Origin: Haemophilus parainfluenzae
GTDB taxonomy: Bacteria > Pseudomonadota > Gammaproteobacteria > Enterobacterales > Pasteurellaceae
Reading direction: 5' to 3'
Assembly (NCBI RefSeq): GCF_900450995.1
Contig: NZ_UGHY01000002.1
Span: forward strand, 694,501 to 758,500
DNA: 64,000 nucleotides
A program made the position numbers and the translations under genes. The notes under the pieces were generated by a model. The model did no database searches. It saw nothing but the letters and a program-made list of their open reading frames with translations, and was not told where the DNA came from. Each line of letters opens with the position of its first letter. Positions within the stretch are counted from its first letter, which is position 1. Shown here one piece after another: positions 26,884 to 37,117 of this stretch.

Positions 26884-28830
26884 ATGAAAACTGTAAGACT
26901 AACTGTGGCACAAGCGCTAATAAAATTCCTTGATAATCAATATATTGAGTTTGACGGTAAAGTCACTAAATTCGTTGAAGGTATCTTTGGTATTTTTGGA
27001 CATGGCAATGTATTAGGCATTGGTCAAGCATTAGAACAAGACAGCGGTAATCTCATCGTTCGTCAAGGGCGTAATGAACAAGGTATGGCTCATGTGGCCA
27101 TTGGTTTTGCAAAACAAAATCTACGTAAAAAAATTTATGCTTGTACCTCTTCTGTTGGGCCTGGTGCGGCCAATATGATTACCGCCGCAGCAACCGCAAC
27201 AGCCAATCGTATCCCACTTCTTCTTTTACCAGGTGATGTGTTTGCAACCCGCCAACCAGATCCTGTTTTACAACAAATTGAGCAATTTCACGACTTAAGC
27301 ATTAGTACAAATGATGCATTTAAAGCAGTAAGCAAATACTGGGATCGTGTTAGCCGCCCAGAACAATTAATGACTGCCTGTATTAATGCCATGCGAGTAT
27401 TAACCGACCCTGCAGACACTGGGGCAGTAACTCTCGCTCTACCGCAAGATGTTCAAGCTGAAGCCTATGATTTTCCTGAATATTTTCTACAAAAACGGGT
27501 TCACAGAATTGAAAGAACACTACCAACGGAGCCGATGTTGAAATCTGCTATTGAGCTTATTATTAGTTCGAAAAAACCATTAATTATTTGTGGTGGTGGT
27601 GTGCGTTATTCAGAAGCCGCAGAACAACTCAAACACTTTGCAGAAACATTCCATATTCCTTTTGCAGAAACACAAGCAGGTAAAAGTGCGGTTGTTTCTG
27701 AACACGTTTTGAATGTGGGCGGCGTAGGCGAAACAGGTTGTTTAGCCGCTAATATCTTGGCAAAAGAGGCGGACCTCATTATCGGTATTGGTACTCGCTA
27801 TACAGATTTCACAACTTCCTCTAAATGGATCTTCCAAAATCCAGAGGTGAAATTCCTAAATATTAACGTTGCTCGTTTTGATGCCTATAAATTAGATGGT
27901 GTCCAAGTGGTAGCTGACGCTAAAGAAACCCTAGAAAAACTCACTGCACTTCTATCGCCAACAGGTTATCGGTATCGTGCACAGTGGGGCAATTCAATTA
28001 GTGAGGCTAAAACGCAATTTAAACAGGAATTACAACGTATTTATCACGCGACTTACACTGAAAAAGATTTCATCCCAGAAGTGAATGATGCCTTGGATCG
28101 AGAAAAAGTTTATGAGGAGTTTATTAAACTTACTCAATCTTGCTTAACACAAAGCCGTGTTCTAGGTATTCTCAATGAGACCTTAGGTGAAAACGATATC
28201 ATTGTAGGGGCGGCTGGTAGCTTACCTGGCGACTTACAACGCGCATGGCAATCTAAAGGCGAAAATACCTACCATTTAGAATATGGCTATTCTTGTATGG
28301 GCTATGAAGTCAATGCGGCTTTAGGAGCAAAATTAGCTCAACCAGAAAAAGAGGTTTATGCCTTATTAGGTGATGGTTCTTATATGATGCTTCATTCTGA
28401 ACTTGTCACATCCGTACAAGAAAATAAAAAAATTAACGTCGTTTTATTCGACAATATGACTAACGGATGTATTAACAACTTACAAATCGGCAATGGTATG
28501 GATAGCTTTGCGACAGAATTCCGTTTCAGAAATCCACAAACCAACAAATTAGATGGTGGATTCGTAGCTGTCGATTTTGCCATGAACGCTGCCTCTTACG
28601 GATGTAAGACCTACAAAGTCACAACAGAAGAAGAATTGTACACTGCCTTAGCCGATGCTAAAAAACAAAATGTTTCCACCTTAATTGATATTAAAGTACT
28701 ACCAAAAACCATGATACATGGTTATGGCAGTTGGTGGCACGTCGGCGTAGCAGAGGTTTCTGAAAAAGAGACTATCCGTAAAGCTCATGAGAATAGTGTG
28801 AAACACATTAACGAAGCAAGACGTTATTAG
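26884..28830 (+). CDS. iolD: 3D-(3,5/4)-trihydroxycyclohexane-1,2-dione hydrolase
   Basis: ThDP-dependent ring-opening enzyme giving 5-deoxy-glucuronate. 648 residues of the acetolactate-synthase fold. The N-terminal Glu-containing site is in [18 protein letters not shown], the [15 protein letters not shown] loop follows, and the ThDP/Mg motif [17 protein letters not shown]...NMTNGCINN lies at about 498-530. ATG 26884 follows AAAGGAG. Heads iolD-iolE-iolG. Confidence 0.95.
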   Translation: MKTVRLTVAQALIKFLDNQYIEFDGKVTKFVEGIFGIFGHGNVLGIGQALEQDSGNLIVRQGRNEQGMAHVAIGFAKQNLRKKIYACTSSVGPGAANMITAAATATANRIPLLLLPGDVFATRQPDPVLQQIEQFHDLSISTNDAFKAVSKYWDRVSRPEQLMTACINAMRVLTDPADTGAVTLALPQDVQAEAYDFPEYFLQKRVHRIERTLPTEPMLKSAIELIISSKKPLIICGGGVRYSEAAEQLKHFAETFHIPFAETQAGKSAVVSEHVLNVGGVGETGCLAANILAKEADLIIGIGTRYTDFTTSSKWIFQNPEVKFLNINVARFDAYKLDGVQVVADAKETLEKLTALLSPTGYRYRAQWGNSISEAKTQFKQELQRIYHATYTEKDFIPEVNDALDREKVYEEFIKLTQSCLTQSRVLGILNETLGENDIIVGAAGSLPGDLQRAWQSKGENTYHLEYGYSCMGYEVNAALGAKLAQPEKEVYALLGDGSYMMLHSELVTSVQENKKINVVLFDNMTNGCINNLQIGNGMDSFATEFRFRNPQTNKLDGGFVAVDFAMNAASYGCKTYKVTTEEELYTALADAKKQNVSTLIDIKVLPKTMIHGYGSWWHVGVAEVSEKETIRKAHENSVKHINEARRY

Positions 28831-28882
28831 TCAAAGATTTGATTTATCTCCAATTTAACTACTCTTTCGAGAAGGAAAAACT

Positions 28883-29779
28883 ATGAAAACAGAAAACGTG
28901 AAATTAGGTATTGCGCCAATTGGTTGGACTAACGATGATATGCCTGATCTTGGCAAAGAAAATACCTTTGAACAATGTGTTAGTGAAATGGCGCTGGCCG
29001 GTTTTACTGGATGCGAGGTCGGAAATAAATATCCGCGCGATGTAGAAGTACTAAAACACAAATTGAGTGTTCGTGGAATTCAAATTTGTAATGCTTGGTT
29101 TAGTACCTTTTTTGTAGATGGCAAAAAAGAAGAAACGATCAAAGAATTCATTAAACATCGAGATTTCCTTCATGCTATGGGAGCTAAGGTTATTGGCTGT
29201 TCTGAACAAAGCCGTAGTATCCAAGGCACAACAAAAGCTGTTTTTAAAGAAAAAACTGTTTTTACTGAAGAAGAATGGCAACTCCTTGCAGAGGGCTATA
29301 ATGAACTAGCCAAATTAGCAGCTGAAAAAGGGATGAAAGTATGCCTGCATCATCACATGGGTACAGGTATTCAAACTCCGGCTGAAATTGATAAATATAT
29401 GGCTGTCGTTAACGATGACGTGTATTTGTTATTTGATTCAGGTCATATCTATTATTCTGAAGGCTCACAAAAAGCGATGCTAGACGTATTAGAAAAATAC
29501 ATAGACCGAATTTGCCACGTGCATTTAAAAGATGTGCGTGATGAAGTTGTTGCTGAAGTAAAAGCAAATGATCTTAGCTTTTTAGAAGGTGTTCGAAAAG
29601 GCACATTCACCGTACCAGGTGATGGTGTAATCGATTTCAGACCAATTTTTGATATTCTTGAAAAACACAATTATAAAGGCTGGATGGTGGTTGAGGCAGA
29701 ACAAGACCCTGCCATCGCTAACCCATTTGAATACGCCGTCAAAGGCCGTAAATACATTAAAGAAACAGCGGGGATCTAA
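28883..29779 (+). CDS. iolE: Myo-inosose-2 dehydratase
   Basis: 298-residue TIM-barrel metal enzyme that dehydrates 2-keto-myo-inositol. It has the family start [15 protein letters not shown]. Metal ligands lie around [25 protein letters not shown] and [12 protein letters not shown], with a C-terminal MVVEAEQDP. Located 52 bp after iolD and 2 bp before iolG. Confidence 0.95.
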   Translation: MKTENVKLGIAPIGWTNDDMPDLGKENTFEQCVSEMALAGFTGCEVGNKYPRDVEVLKHKLSVRGIQICNAWFSTFFVDGKKEETIKEFIKHRDFLHAMGAKVIGCSEQSRSIQGTTKAVFKEKTVFTEEEWQLLAEGYNELAKLAAEKGMKVCLHHHMGTGIQTPAEIDKYMAVVNDDVYLLFDSGHIYYSEGSQKAMLDVLEKYIDRICHVHLKDVRDEVVAEVKANDLSFLEGVRKGTFTVPGDGVIDFRPIFDILEKHNYKGWMVVEAEQDPAIANPFEYAVKGRKYIKETAGI

Positions 29780-29781
29780 TT

Positions 29782-30792
29782 ATGATTAAAGTAGGTATTA
29801 TCGGCGCCGGTCGTATTGGTCGAGTACATTCTGAAAGTATTACAAAATATGTGAAGGGCGCTGAAATTAAAGCAATTTCTGACGTTAGAGTAACGGATGA
29901 GCTCAAACAATGGGCAAAAGGCATGGGCATTGCTCATGTTTATGAGGATTACAAACAAATTCTACAAGATCCGGAAATTGATGCCGTATTAGTCTGTTCT
30001 TCTACTAATACCCATGCACCTATTTCTATTGAAGCTGCTCGAGCAGGCAAACACATTTTCTGCGAAAAACCTGTTGATGCAGATGTCAATCGTATCAAAG
30101 AGGTGTTAGCTGAAGTGGAGAAAGCTGGCGTGAAATTCCAAGTTGGCTTTAATCGCCGCTTTGACCATAACTTCAAAGCGATTAAAACTCGTGTAGAAAA
30201 TGGTGATATTGGTGAACCGCACTTAATTCGAGTAACCTCGCGTGACCCTGATGCACCACCAATTGAATATGTAAAAGTATCTGGTGGAATGTTCTTCGAC
30301 ATGACCATTCACGACTTCGACATGATTCGCTATTTATCTGGTAGTGAGGTTGTAGAAGTGTACGCAGCTGGTGGTGTGCTGGTCAATCCAGAAATCGGTA
30401 AAGCTGGCGACATCGATACGGCTGTTATCACCTTAAAACTTGCTAACGATGCTATTGGTGTGATCGATAATAGTCGAAAAGCTGTTTACGGTTACGATCA
30501 ACGAGCTGAAGTATTCGGCTCAAAAGGTGCGGTGCAAACTCGCAATGATACCGATTCTACTGCGGTTTATTCCTGTGAAGCAGGTGTGATTGCCGAGAAA
30601 CCTAAATACTTCTTCTTAGAACGTTATATGCAATCTTTTGCTGATGAAATGGCTTGTTTTGTTGATTCCGTAGTAAACGACAAACCAACTTTAGTGAATG
30701 GTAATGATGGGTTACAACCAGTGATTATCGCACTTGCGGCTAAACGTTCATTAGATGAAGGACGCCCAGTCAAATTAGCAGAAATTGCTTAG
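29782..30792 (+). CDS. iolG: Myo-inositol 2-dehydrogenase
   Basis: First catabolic step, oxidising myo-inositol to 2-keto-myo-inositol with NAD+. 336 residues of the Gfo/Idh/MocA family. The Rossmann motif is VGIIGAGRIGRVHSES, with the catalytic-Lys motif HIFCEKPVDADV (Lys about 97) and DMTIHDFDMIRYL with the conserved Asp and His. Only 2 bp from the iolE stop. Confidence 0.94.
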   Translation: MIKVGIIGAGRIGRVHSESITKYVKGAEIKAISDVRVTDELKQWAKGMGIAHVYEDYKQILQDPEIDAVLVCSSTNTHAPISIEAARAGKHIFCEKPVDADVNRIKEVLAEVEKAGVKFQVGFNRRFDHNFKAIKTRVENGDIGEPHLIRVTSRDPDAPPIEYVKVSGGMFFDMTIHDFDMIRYLSGSEVVEVYAAGGVLVNPEIGKAGDIDTAVITLKLANDAIGVIDNSRKAVYGYDQRAEVFGSKGAVQTRNDTDSTAVYSCEAGVIAEKPKYFFLERYMQSFADEMACFVDSVVNDKPTLVNGNDGLQPVIIALAAKRSLDEGRPVKLAEIA

Positions 30793-30812
30793 AACTAAAC
30801 ATATAAAGATGG

Positions 30813-30844
30813 AAAAAGACCTAAAGAAATTTAGGTCTTTTTTA
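30813..30844 (+). terminator. Intrinsic terminator of iolDEG
   Basis: AAAGACCTAAA-GAAA-TTTAGGTCTTT with a following T run, about 22 bp after the iolG stop. The remaining roughly 190 bp to the next terminator hold a single uptake sequence near 30966 and nothing else recognised. Confidence 0.9.
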
Positions 30845-31035
30845 TATCCTAAAACGACAAAAAATGGTGAGAAACATTCCCTTATTTACCATAGAGATTT
30901 AGTTTCCAATAAGTCCACCTAGCATTTCAGATAATTACTACACATTTCAAAAACACCCTCTTTTTTGACCGCACTTTTCTTAATAAAAACGCATATATGC
31001 ATTCTCTTTATGCTTTAAATTTTAATACTAATAAA

Positions 31036-31060
31036 AAAGGCCACCATAGGTAGCCTTTTC
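31036..31060 (-). terminator. Intrinsic terminator of the inositol ABC operon
   Basis: On the minus strand AAAGGCTACC-TAT-GGTGGCCTTT (one G:T pair) is followed by TTTATTAG, about 30 bp past the permease stop. Confidence 0.82.
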
Positions 31061-31085
31061 TGAAATCAATGGATATTTGTCTACA

Positions 31086-32039
31086 TTACCCTTTTTTGCG
31101 ACGTTTTAAGGTATCAAGTAATACTGCGATTACAATAATTGCCCCTTTAACAATTTGTTGCCAGTATGGATCCACACCTAGCATATTTAAGCCTTTATTG
31201 GTGGTACCGATAATTAAAGCCCCAATCACACACATTGGAATAGTACCAAAACCACCACTTAAAGAAACCCCACCAATAACTGCTGCGGCGATAGCATCAA
31301 GCTCCCAAGCCAAACCGTAAGATGGATTACCTGCATAGGTTCGAGATGCAAGTAAAGCACCTGCTAATCCAGATAATGCGCCACCTAGAATATAAACCCA
31401 AATTAATGTTCTATTTGTGTTAATACCACAGATTTTAGCTGCATTCAGGTTTCCACCTACTGCATAAACATGACGACCAAAGGTTGAACGGCTAAGTAAA
31501 ATATGAGAAGCAATCACAATTAAGATATACAACAAGACCAGCCCTGGAAGTCCAAAAATATTCATATCCGCAATCCAGGTAAATGCTTCTGAAGAGGCAT
31601 CAATTGGACGACCATCAGAGTAAAGCTGTGCGGCACCACGTGCAATAATCATCATACCTAAAGTTGAGATAAACGGCGGAATACCACCAAGCGCTGTAAA
31701 TCCACCATTAAACAATCCCAATAAAGCACCAATTAAAATTGATGCGGCAAACGCCAGTAGCGCAGATGATACACTATCGCCACCAGTCACAATTGAAGCT
31801 GAAACGACTGCTGTAAGCGCCACCACAGAACCAGATGATAGATCGATACCCGTTGTGATAATGATGAAGGTTACCCCAATTGCAATAATACCAAACATGG
31901 ATACTTGTTCGATAATACTCCATACTGTTCTAGCTGAAAAAAAGCCGTCTATTGAAACAGACAATGCCAAAAAGAGAAGAATTAAAATTAAGACCATTCC
32001 ATACGCATTAATCATTTTCTTCAGTGTCACGTTTTCCAT
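31086..32039 (-). CDS. Sugar (inositol) ABC transporter permease, RbsC/XylH family
   Basis: 317 residues with eight to ten hydrophobic helices of the BPD_transp_2 family. The GITFIIITTGIDLSSGSVVALTAV-type motif is at about 58-80, and the cytoplasmic loop AIGGTSLSGG equivalent reads AVIGGVSLSGGFGT. The inositol substrate is inferred from the cluster. Third part of the operon: two binding proteins, ATPase, permease. Confidence 0.9.
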   Translation of the reverse strand: MENVTLKKMINAYGMVLILILLFLALSVSIDGFFSARTVWSIIEQVSMFGIIAIGVTFIIITTGIDLSSGSVVALTAVVSASIVTGGDSVSSALLAFAASILIGALLGLFNGGFTALGGIPPFISTLGMMIIARGAAQLYSDGRPIDASSEAFTWIADMNIFGLPGLVLLYILIVIASHILLSRSTFGRHVYAVGGNLNAAKICGINTNRTLIWVYILGGALSGLAGALLASRTYAGNPSYGLAWELDAIAAAVIGGVSLSGGFGTIPMCVIGALIIGTTNKGLNMLGVDPYWQQIVKGAIIVIAVLLDTLKRRKKG

Positions 32040-32094
32040 AATAAACCTCTCATTTTTTTAATCTTAATAAATAAACCATTCTAATTGATAGACA

Positions 32095-33606
32095 CTAACC
32101 CGAAGCCAATTCAAGTACTCGCTCTTGAGTCAATTCTGCATGAGGAATGATGCCAACTTGATGCCCTTCGTGCATAACCATGACGCGATCACTCATTGAT
32201 AAAAGCTCCAACATATCTGACGTAATCATAATGATCGTTTTACCTTGTTTTGATAACTCAACCATCAATTTATAGAGTTCAGCTTTAGCCCCGACGTCAA
32301 TCCCTTTTGTTGGTTCATCTAAAATCAAAATTTCAGGCTCTAGTAATAACCAACGAGCAAGCAATACTTTTTGTTGGTTACCGCCAGACAGATTATTCGT
32401 AATCACATCCACATTTGGCGCTTTTATTTTGAGTTTTGTTTTTTGTTCATTTGCCGTTTTTTGTGCTCTTGCAACAGATACGAGAAAATTCTCTAAATAA
32501 GGCGACATCTCCGGCATAATCATATTGTCTGTAATGCTCAAATTTAGAAACAAGCCCGTCAATTTTCTGTCTTCAGTTACAAAGCCAATTTTATACTTCA
32601 TGGCATCTAGCGGATTATTAATAATCGCTTTCTCGCCTCTAATATAAATCTCACCGCTATCCGCAGGTTTATAACCAAATAAACCTTCTACAATTTCTGA
32701 ACGACCTGCACCAACTAATCCAGCAATACCAAAGATCTCACCTTTACGTACAGCAAAATTAATATCTTGATATTTTCCTTCTCGAGTAAAATGTTTAATT
32801 TCTAAAACAATCTCATCAGATAACTCAAAACGCTCACGTTGGAACATTTCTGACATATCACGACCAACCATCATTGAAATGAGTTGTTCTTTGGTTACTT
32901 CTTTTGTTGGCTTCGTATCCACATATTGACCATCGCGAATTACCGTGATCTCATCAGATACTCTAAAGACTTCATCTAATTTGTGAGAGATAAAGATAAT
33001 CGCAATCCCTCTTGCTTTGACTGTTTCAATAATGCGATAAAGTTGATCCACTTCATTTTCTGTTAATGCCGTTGTTGGCTCATCCATAATGATCACTTTT
33101 GCATCGTTGGAAACAGCGGTAGCAATCGCAACTAGCTGAGCTTTTGCTACTGATACATCTGACATTTTTTCTGTCACATCCATCGGTACGCCAAGCTCTT
33201 TTAAAATAGCGGAGGCTTGCTCATTCATTGCTTTTTGATTAAGGAAAAATTTACCTTTCGTTATTTCCCGACCTAAATAAAAATTATCCGCAATCGTCAA
33301 GTTAGCAGCAGGAGAAATTTCCTGAGGCACCATAGTTAGACCACGACGAATTGCATCAATAGGACGTCCCGGTTTAAAAGGTTTATCATCTAGAATAAGT
33401 TCTCCACCTTCATCAGGAATATAAATTCCATATAGAATTTTCATCAATGTGGATTTACCTGCTCCATTTTCTCCCATCAGAGCGTGAACACTTCCACGCT
33501 TGACCCGGAGATTGATCTGATCTAATGCCTTAACCCCAGGAAATGTTTTCGATACATTTCTCATTTCTAAAATATAGGGAGAATTTGAGCTATTACTATT
33601 AGTCAT
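32095..33606 (-). CDS. Sugar (inositol) ABC transporter ATP-binding protein, two-domain MglA/RbsA type
   Basis: 503 residues with tandem ABC domains. Domain 1 has Walker A GENGAGKSTLMKIL and Walker B VIIMDEPTTALT. Domain 2 has a degenerate Walker A (GLVGAGRSEIVEGL), signature LSGGNQQKVLLARWL and Walker B ILILDEPTKGID. This asymmetry is normal for the sugar CUT2 subfamily. Energises uptake with the permease downstream. Confidence 0.93.
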   Translation of the reverse strand: MTNSNSSNSPYILEMRNVSKTFPGVKALDQINLRVKRGSVHALMGENGAGKSTLMKILYGIYIPDEGGELILDDKPFKPGRPIDAIRRGLTMVPQEISPAANLTIADNFYLGREITKGKFFLNQKAMNEQASAILKELGVPMDVTEKMSDVSVAKAQLVAIATAVSNDAKVIIMDEPTTALTENEVDQLYRIIETVKARGIAIIFISHKLDEVFRVSDEITVIRDGQYVDTKPTKEVTKEQLISMMVGRDMSEMFQRERFELSDEIVLEIKHFTREGKYQDINFAVRKGEIFGIAGLVGAGRSEIVEGLFGYKPADSGEIYIRGEKAIINNPLDAMKYKIGFVTEDRKLTGLFLNLSITDNMIMPEMSPYLENFLVSVARAQKTANEQKTKLKIKAPNVDVITNNLSGGNQQKVLLARWLLLEPEILILDEPTKGIDVGAKAELYKLMVELSKQGKTIIMITSDMLELLSMSDRVMVMHEGHQVGIIPHAELTQERVLELASG

Positions 33607-33666
33607 GTTTAACTCCTTGACTCGATAAAAATAAATACGGAAATAACGTTATAAAGTGCGGTCAAT

Positions 33667-34599
33667 TTACTCCTTATATTTGTTGACATATAGTTCCTTC
33701 ATTTCTGGGGTAACCAATTCAAAAGGAATCCAGTTATATTTGGAAATCTCTTCACCAAGCGCAGCCTTGTAGGCCATTTCTGCACTCAATCGACCTTGTC
33801 CTGATGCAGATTGATAAACGGTAGCATCCAAGCCATTACCTAAATAAGCTAAAGCATCTGGTGTTGCATCAATTCCTACAATGAGCATGTCTTCATCTTT
33901 GAAGCCGAGTTTCTTCGCAGCTAATAAAGCCCCTATCGCCATTTCATCATTATTACTCAGAATTACATTTGCATCTCGGTGAGCTGAAAGCAGATTTTCT
34001 GCGACTTCCATTCCCTTAGCTCTATCCCATTTTGCCTCTTGTTCTGCGACCACTTTAATTTCAGGATGTTGAGCAAAGATCTTTTTATTACCCTCTGTTC
34101 GTTTAATTTGAGCTTCTAACCCCAACGGTCCAAGTAAAATAATGGCTTTAGCTGGTTTACCATTCAATGAATTAACAATAAATTCGCCTTGCATTTCACC
34201 ACTTTTAATTTCTTCAGAACCAACGTAGCTCGCTACGTATTGCATGTCTTCTTCATTCGGTTTCACTGTCACCACAATTAAAGGAATCTTCGCTTTCCTT
34301 GCTTTTAATCCAATGGCTTTTACGATCTTTTGATCTGTTGGCATAATGATCAAAGCATCGACCTTCGAATCAATAAAATTTTCCACATCATTTAACATCT
34401 TGGCGGGATCGCCATTCGCATCGGCATATTTAAATTTAAGATTAGATTGGGAGGCGACAAACTTATCCATGGAATCCTGCAAATAAGTGGGATATTTATC
34501 TGCGAGGCTATACATTGAAACACCAACTACTATCGACTTGGCTAAAATAACTGGGGCAAAAAAGAGACTAATAACTAAAAGGCATACCTTTTTTAACAT
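33667..34599 (-). CDS. Periplasmic sugar-binding protein, second tandem copy
   Basis: 310 residues. A signal peptide (MLKKVCLLVISLFFAPVILA) precedes a Peripla_BP_4 fold of the ribose/inositol type (VGVSMYSLADKYPTYLQDSMD, NNDEMAIGALLAAKKLG, GIDATPDALAYLGNGLDATVYQ). Highly similar over its whole length to the product of 34678-35616, from which it is separated by a GC-rich hairpin. The residues around the sugar pocket are largely shared, so overlapping substrates such as inositol stereoisomers are likely. Confidence 0.9.
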   Translation of the reverse strand: MLKKVCLLVISLFFAPVILAKSIVVGVSMYSLADKYPTYLQDSMDKFVASQSNLKFKYADANGDPAKMLNDVENFIDSKVDALIIMPTDQKIVKAIGLKARKAKIPLIVVTVKPNEEDMQYVASYVGSEEIKSGEMQGEFIVNSLNGKPAKAIILLGPLGLEAQIKRTEGNKKIFAQHPEIKVVAEQEAKWDRAKGMEVAENLLSAHRDANVILSNNDEMAIGALLAAKKLGFKDEDMLIVGIDATPDALAYLGNGLDATVYQSASGQGRLSAEMAYKAALGEEISKYNWIPFELVTPEMKELYVNKYKE

Positions 34600-34637
34600 T
34601 GTTCATCCCTCCATTAATAAATCTCTTTAGCTTTAAC

Positions 34638-34659
34638 CGGAAGGGTGATCACCCTTCCG
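34638..34659. other. Perfect GC-rich palindrome between the two binding-protein genes
   Basis: CGGAAGGGTGA/TCACCCTTCCG is an 11-bp perfect stem without a following T run on the minus strand. Such hairpins after the first binding-protein gene often protect its mRNA or partly terminate, raising the binding protein over the membrane parts. Confidence 0.6.
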
Positions 34660-34677
34660 TTATTTAGATGAGAAAAT

Positions 34678-35616
34678 CTATTTTTTATATCTCGCTTGAT
34701 ATTCCTCTTTTTTATCTGGTGTAACGAGTTCAAAAGGCACCCATTTCACAGCTGGAACTTTTTCACCTTTTGCAGCAAGATAGGCCATTTCAGCTCCCGC
34801 AGAACCTTGTCCGGCAGCTGATTGGAACACTGTTGCATCTAATCCTTTACCTAAATAATCTAATGCATCAGGTGTTGCATCAAGGCCAACAATAATTAAA
34901 TCTTCATCTTTAAGACCTAATTTTCTGCCTGCTAATACTGCGCCAATCGCCATTTCATCATTATTACTAACAACAACATTTAAATTTTTATTTGCCGCAA
35001 GTAAGTTTTCTGCAATTTCTAAGCCTTTGGCTCTATCCCATTTACCTTCTTGTTCAGTAAAAATTTTAATATTGTTATGCTGACCAAAAATTTCCTTATT
35101 GCCTTGCGTACGCTTAATTTGAGCATCTTGCCCTAAAGGCCCCATCAAGATTGCAGCTTCTGCAGGGCTACCTTTTAAGGTATCAACAATGAAGTTAGCT
35201 TGAATACGTCCACCTTCGATTTCATCCGATCCTACATAACTAGTAACGTACTGCATATCTTCATCTAATGGTTTACGATTGATAATAATGAGAGGGATAC
35301 CGGCTCGTTTAGCTTTTTTGCCAATAACCTTAACAATATTTGGATCTGTTGGAACAACAAGTAATGCATCAACTTTTTGATCGATAAATGTTTCTGCATC
35401 ATTTAATAAACGAGCGGGGTCACCATTCGCATCTGCGAGTTTAATTTCCACATCATCATGTGCTTTATCAAACTCACGAATGGCATCTTGAAGATAGGTT
35501 TGCCATTTATCAGAAAAGGCAACCATTGGTGCACCAATCACAACATTTTTAGCGATAACAGCTTGAGACGTTAATAAAACTCCACCACAAAGTAACGCAA
35601 GCAATGTTTTTTTCAT
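34678..35616 (-). CDS. Periplasmic sugar (inositol)-binding protein, first tandem copy
   Basis: 312 residues from ATG 35616 (GGGAG site). The signal peptide is MKKTLLALLCGGVLLTSQAVIA, then VIGAPMVAFSDKWQTYLQDAI, NNDEMAIGAVLAGRKLG and GLDATPDALDYLGKGLDATVFQ. The ORF runs upstream to 35724, but the extra 36 residues are not signal-like. First gene of the importer operon, with the inositol role inferred from the cluster. Confidence 0.9.
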   Translation of the reverse strand: MKKTLLALLCGGVLLTSQAVIAKNVVIGAPMVAFSDKWQTYLQDAIREFDKAHDDVEIKLADANGDPARLLNDAETFIDQKVDALLVVPTDPNIVKVIGKKAKRAGIPLIIINRKPLDEDMQYVTSYVGSDEIEGGRIQANFIVDTLKGSPAEAAILMGPLGQDAQIKRTQGNKEIFGQHNNIKIFTEQEGKWDRAKGLEIAENLLAANKNLNVVVSNNDEMAIGAVLAGRKLGLKDEDLIIVGLDATPDALDYLGKGLDATVFQSAAGQGSAGAEMAYLAAKGEKVPAVKWVPFELVTPDKKEEYQARYKK

Positions 35617-35853
35617 AATGCTACTCCCTTTATTAGTTAAACGAATAACAAAGATTGAAATACAGCTATACTCTCGCAGTATGCGAATATAAATTTCATC
35701 AAGGTACAAATTGGAATAAATCATCCAATGCTATCTATATCATTAAAAGAAGATTTTCTGCAACTGTCATTTTTTGAAAGTGTGAAGTAGATCTTACTTT
35801 TTAGTCGAAAATATTTACTATTCACAAAATCTTCCGATTAATAATAAAAAAAT

Positions 35854-35879
35854 AAGGGGCACTATAATTGAATGCCCCT
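35854..35879 (-). terminator. Intrinsic terminator of the second Gfo/Idh/MocA gene
   Basis: On the minus strand AGGGGCA-TTCAATTATAG-TGCCCCT is followed by TATTTTTTTATTATT, directly after the stop at 35887. Confidence 0.87.
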
Positions 35880-35886
35880 CATCGAA

Positions 35887-37026
35887 TTACGCTATTTCTT
35901 CCACATTAACCCAACGTTTTTGGTGATACGATAATGCTATTGCATCTAACACGCGAGACACCTTATATCCTTCTTCAAAATCAGGATATAAAACACCTTC
36001 AGGTGAAGCTAAACCATTTACTAAATCTCTAATCTCCACAGTTTTCTGATCGTTAAAACCAATGCCATGACCTGCGCTCACACAAAAATTCTTGTAATCA
36101 GGATGCAATGGCCCAGTAAGGATTGTTTTAAAGCCTTGTCTTGCTGGATCTTCATCATGTAAATAAAGCTTTAATTCAGTCATTCTTTCTTGAGTATAAG
36201 AAATACTACCTTTTGTTCCCGTAATCACATAGCTCAGTCCCATTTTTCGTCCGCAAGCAATTCGAGACGTTTCAATCGTTCCCATGCATCCATTATCAAA
36301 TCGAACCAAGGCTGTCGCCTGATCTTCATTCTCAACATCTAAACGTTCTTGTAAATTATGAGGATTTGGGCGATTTTTAATTACCGTTTGCATATCTCCG
36401 ATAACAGCTCGAATATCCTGCCCTAATAAATACTGAGACATCTGTACAATATGAGCGGCTAAATCTCCCAATGCACCTAGTCCTGCTTTTTCTTTCACGC
36501 AATGCCAATCCAATGGTGTATTTTCATTAGCTAAGTAATCTTCATTATGAGTACCATAAAAATGTACTACGTCTCCAATTTCACCATTAGCAATAATTTC
36601 TCTGGCTAATTGAGTAGTTGGATTCTTTATGTAATTAAACCCAACCAAGGTCTTAACATTTGCTTTCTTCGCCGCTTCATACATTAATTTGGCATCTTCT
36701 GCAGTGAGAGCTAGCGGTTTTTCAGAGTAAACATGTTTACCATTGGCAATGGCTGCTAATGCAATTTCTTTATGAAGAAAGTTTGGAGTGCAAATATCTA
36801 CTACATCCACATTTGGATCTTGCACAATATCCCTCCAATCGCCCGTAAAACGATTAAAACCGAATTCTTTTGCCTTTTTCTCTGCTAATTCCGGTGTAAT
36901 CTCGGCTAAATATTCCAGAACCAATTTAGCGTCAAGTGGAAATACTGTTGGAGCCTGAGCATAAGCAATAGCATGGCAACGACCAATATATCCAGTACCA
37001 ACCAAACCAATTCGAACCTGTTTCAT
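35887..37026 (-). CDS. Gfo/Idh/MocA-family dehydrogenase, probably for an inositol isomer
   Basis: 379 residues. Rossmann motif IGLVGTGYIGRCHAIAYA, the EKP motif HVYSEKPLALTAEDA (catalytic Lys about 104), and ALGDLAAHIVQMSQYLLG. It is longer than IolG and distinct from it. Similar proteins accompany many iol clusters and oxidise scyllo- or other inositols, or keto sugars. Located between the importer and iolA, separated from iolA by an inverted repeat. The exact substrate cannot be read from sequence. Confidence 0.85.
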   Translation of the reverse strand: MKQVRIGLVGTGYIGRCHAIAYAQAPTVFPLDAKLVLEYLAEITPELAEKKAKEFGFNRFTGDWRDIVQDPNVDVVDICTPNFLHKEIALAAIANGKHVYSEKPLALTAEDAKLMYEAAKKANVKTLVGFNYIKNPTTQLAREIIANGEIGDVVHFYGTHNEDYLANENTPLDWHCVKEKAGLGALGDLAAHIVQMSQYLLGQDIRAVIGDMQTVIKNRPNPHNLQERLDVENEDQATALVRFDNGCMGTIETSRIACGRKMGLSYVITGTKGSISYTQERMTELKLYLHDEDPARQGFKTILTGPLHPDYKNFCVSAGHGIGFNDQKTVEIRDLVNGLASPEGVLYPDFEEGYKVSRVLDAIALSYHQKRWVNVEEIA

Positions 37027-37056
37027 ACGATATCCTTACTATTTATTGCATAGAAC

Positions 37057-37095
37057 AAGAGGAGATAACGTCCTCAATGCGATTATCCCCTCTTC
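37057..37095. other. Inverted repeat between iolA and the second dehydrogenase gene
   Basis: AAGAGGaGATAA pairs with TTATCcCCTCTT around a 14-nt loop. There is no clear T run, so it may be a partial terminator or processing site within the iolA-dehydrogenase transcript. Confidence 0.5.
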
Positions 37096-37117
37096 ATGGT
37101 TTAAAAGATTATGTTAA

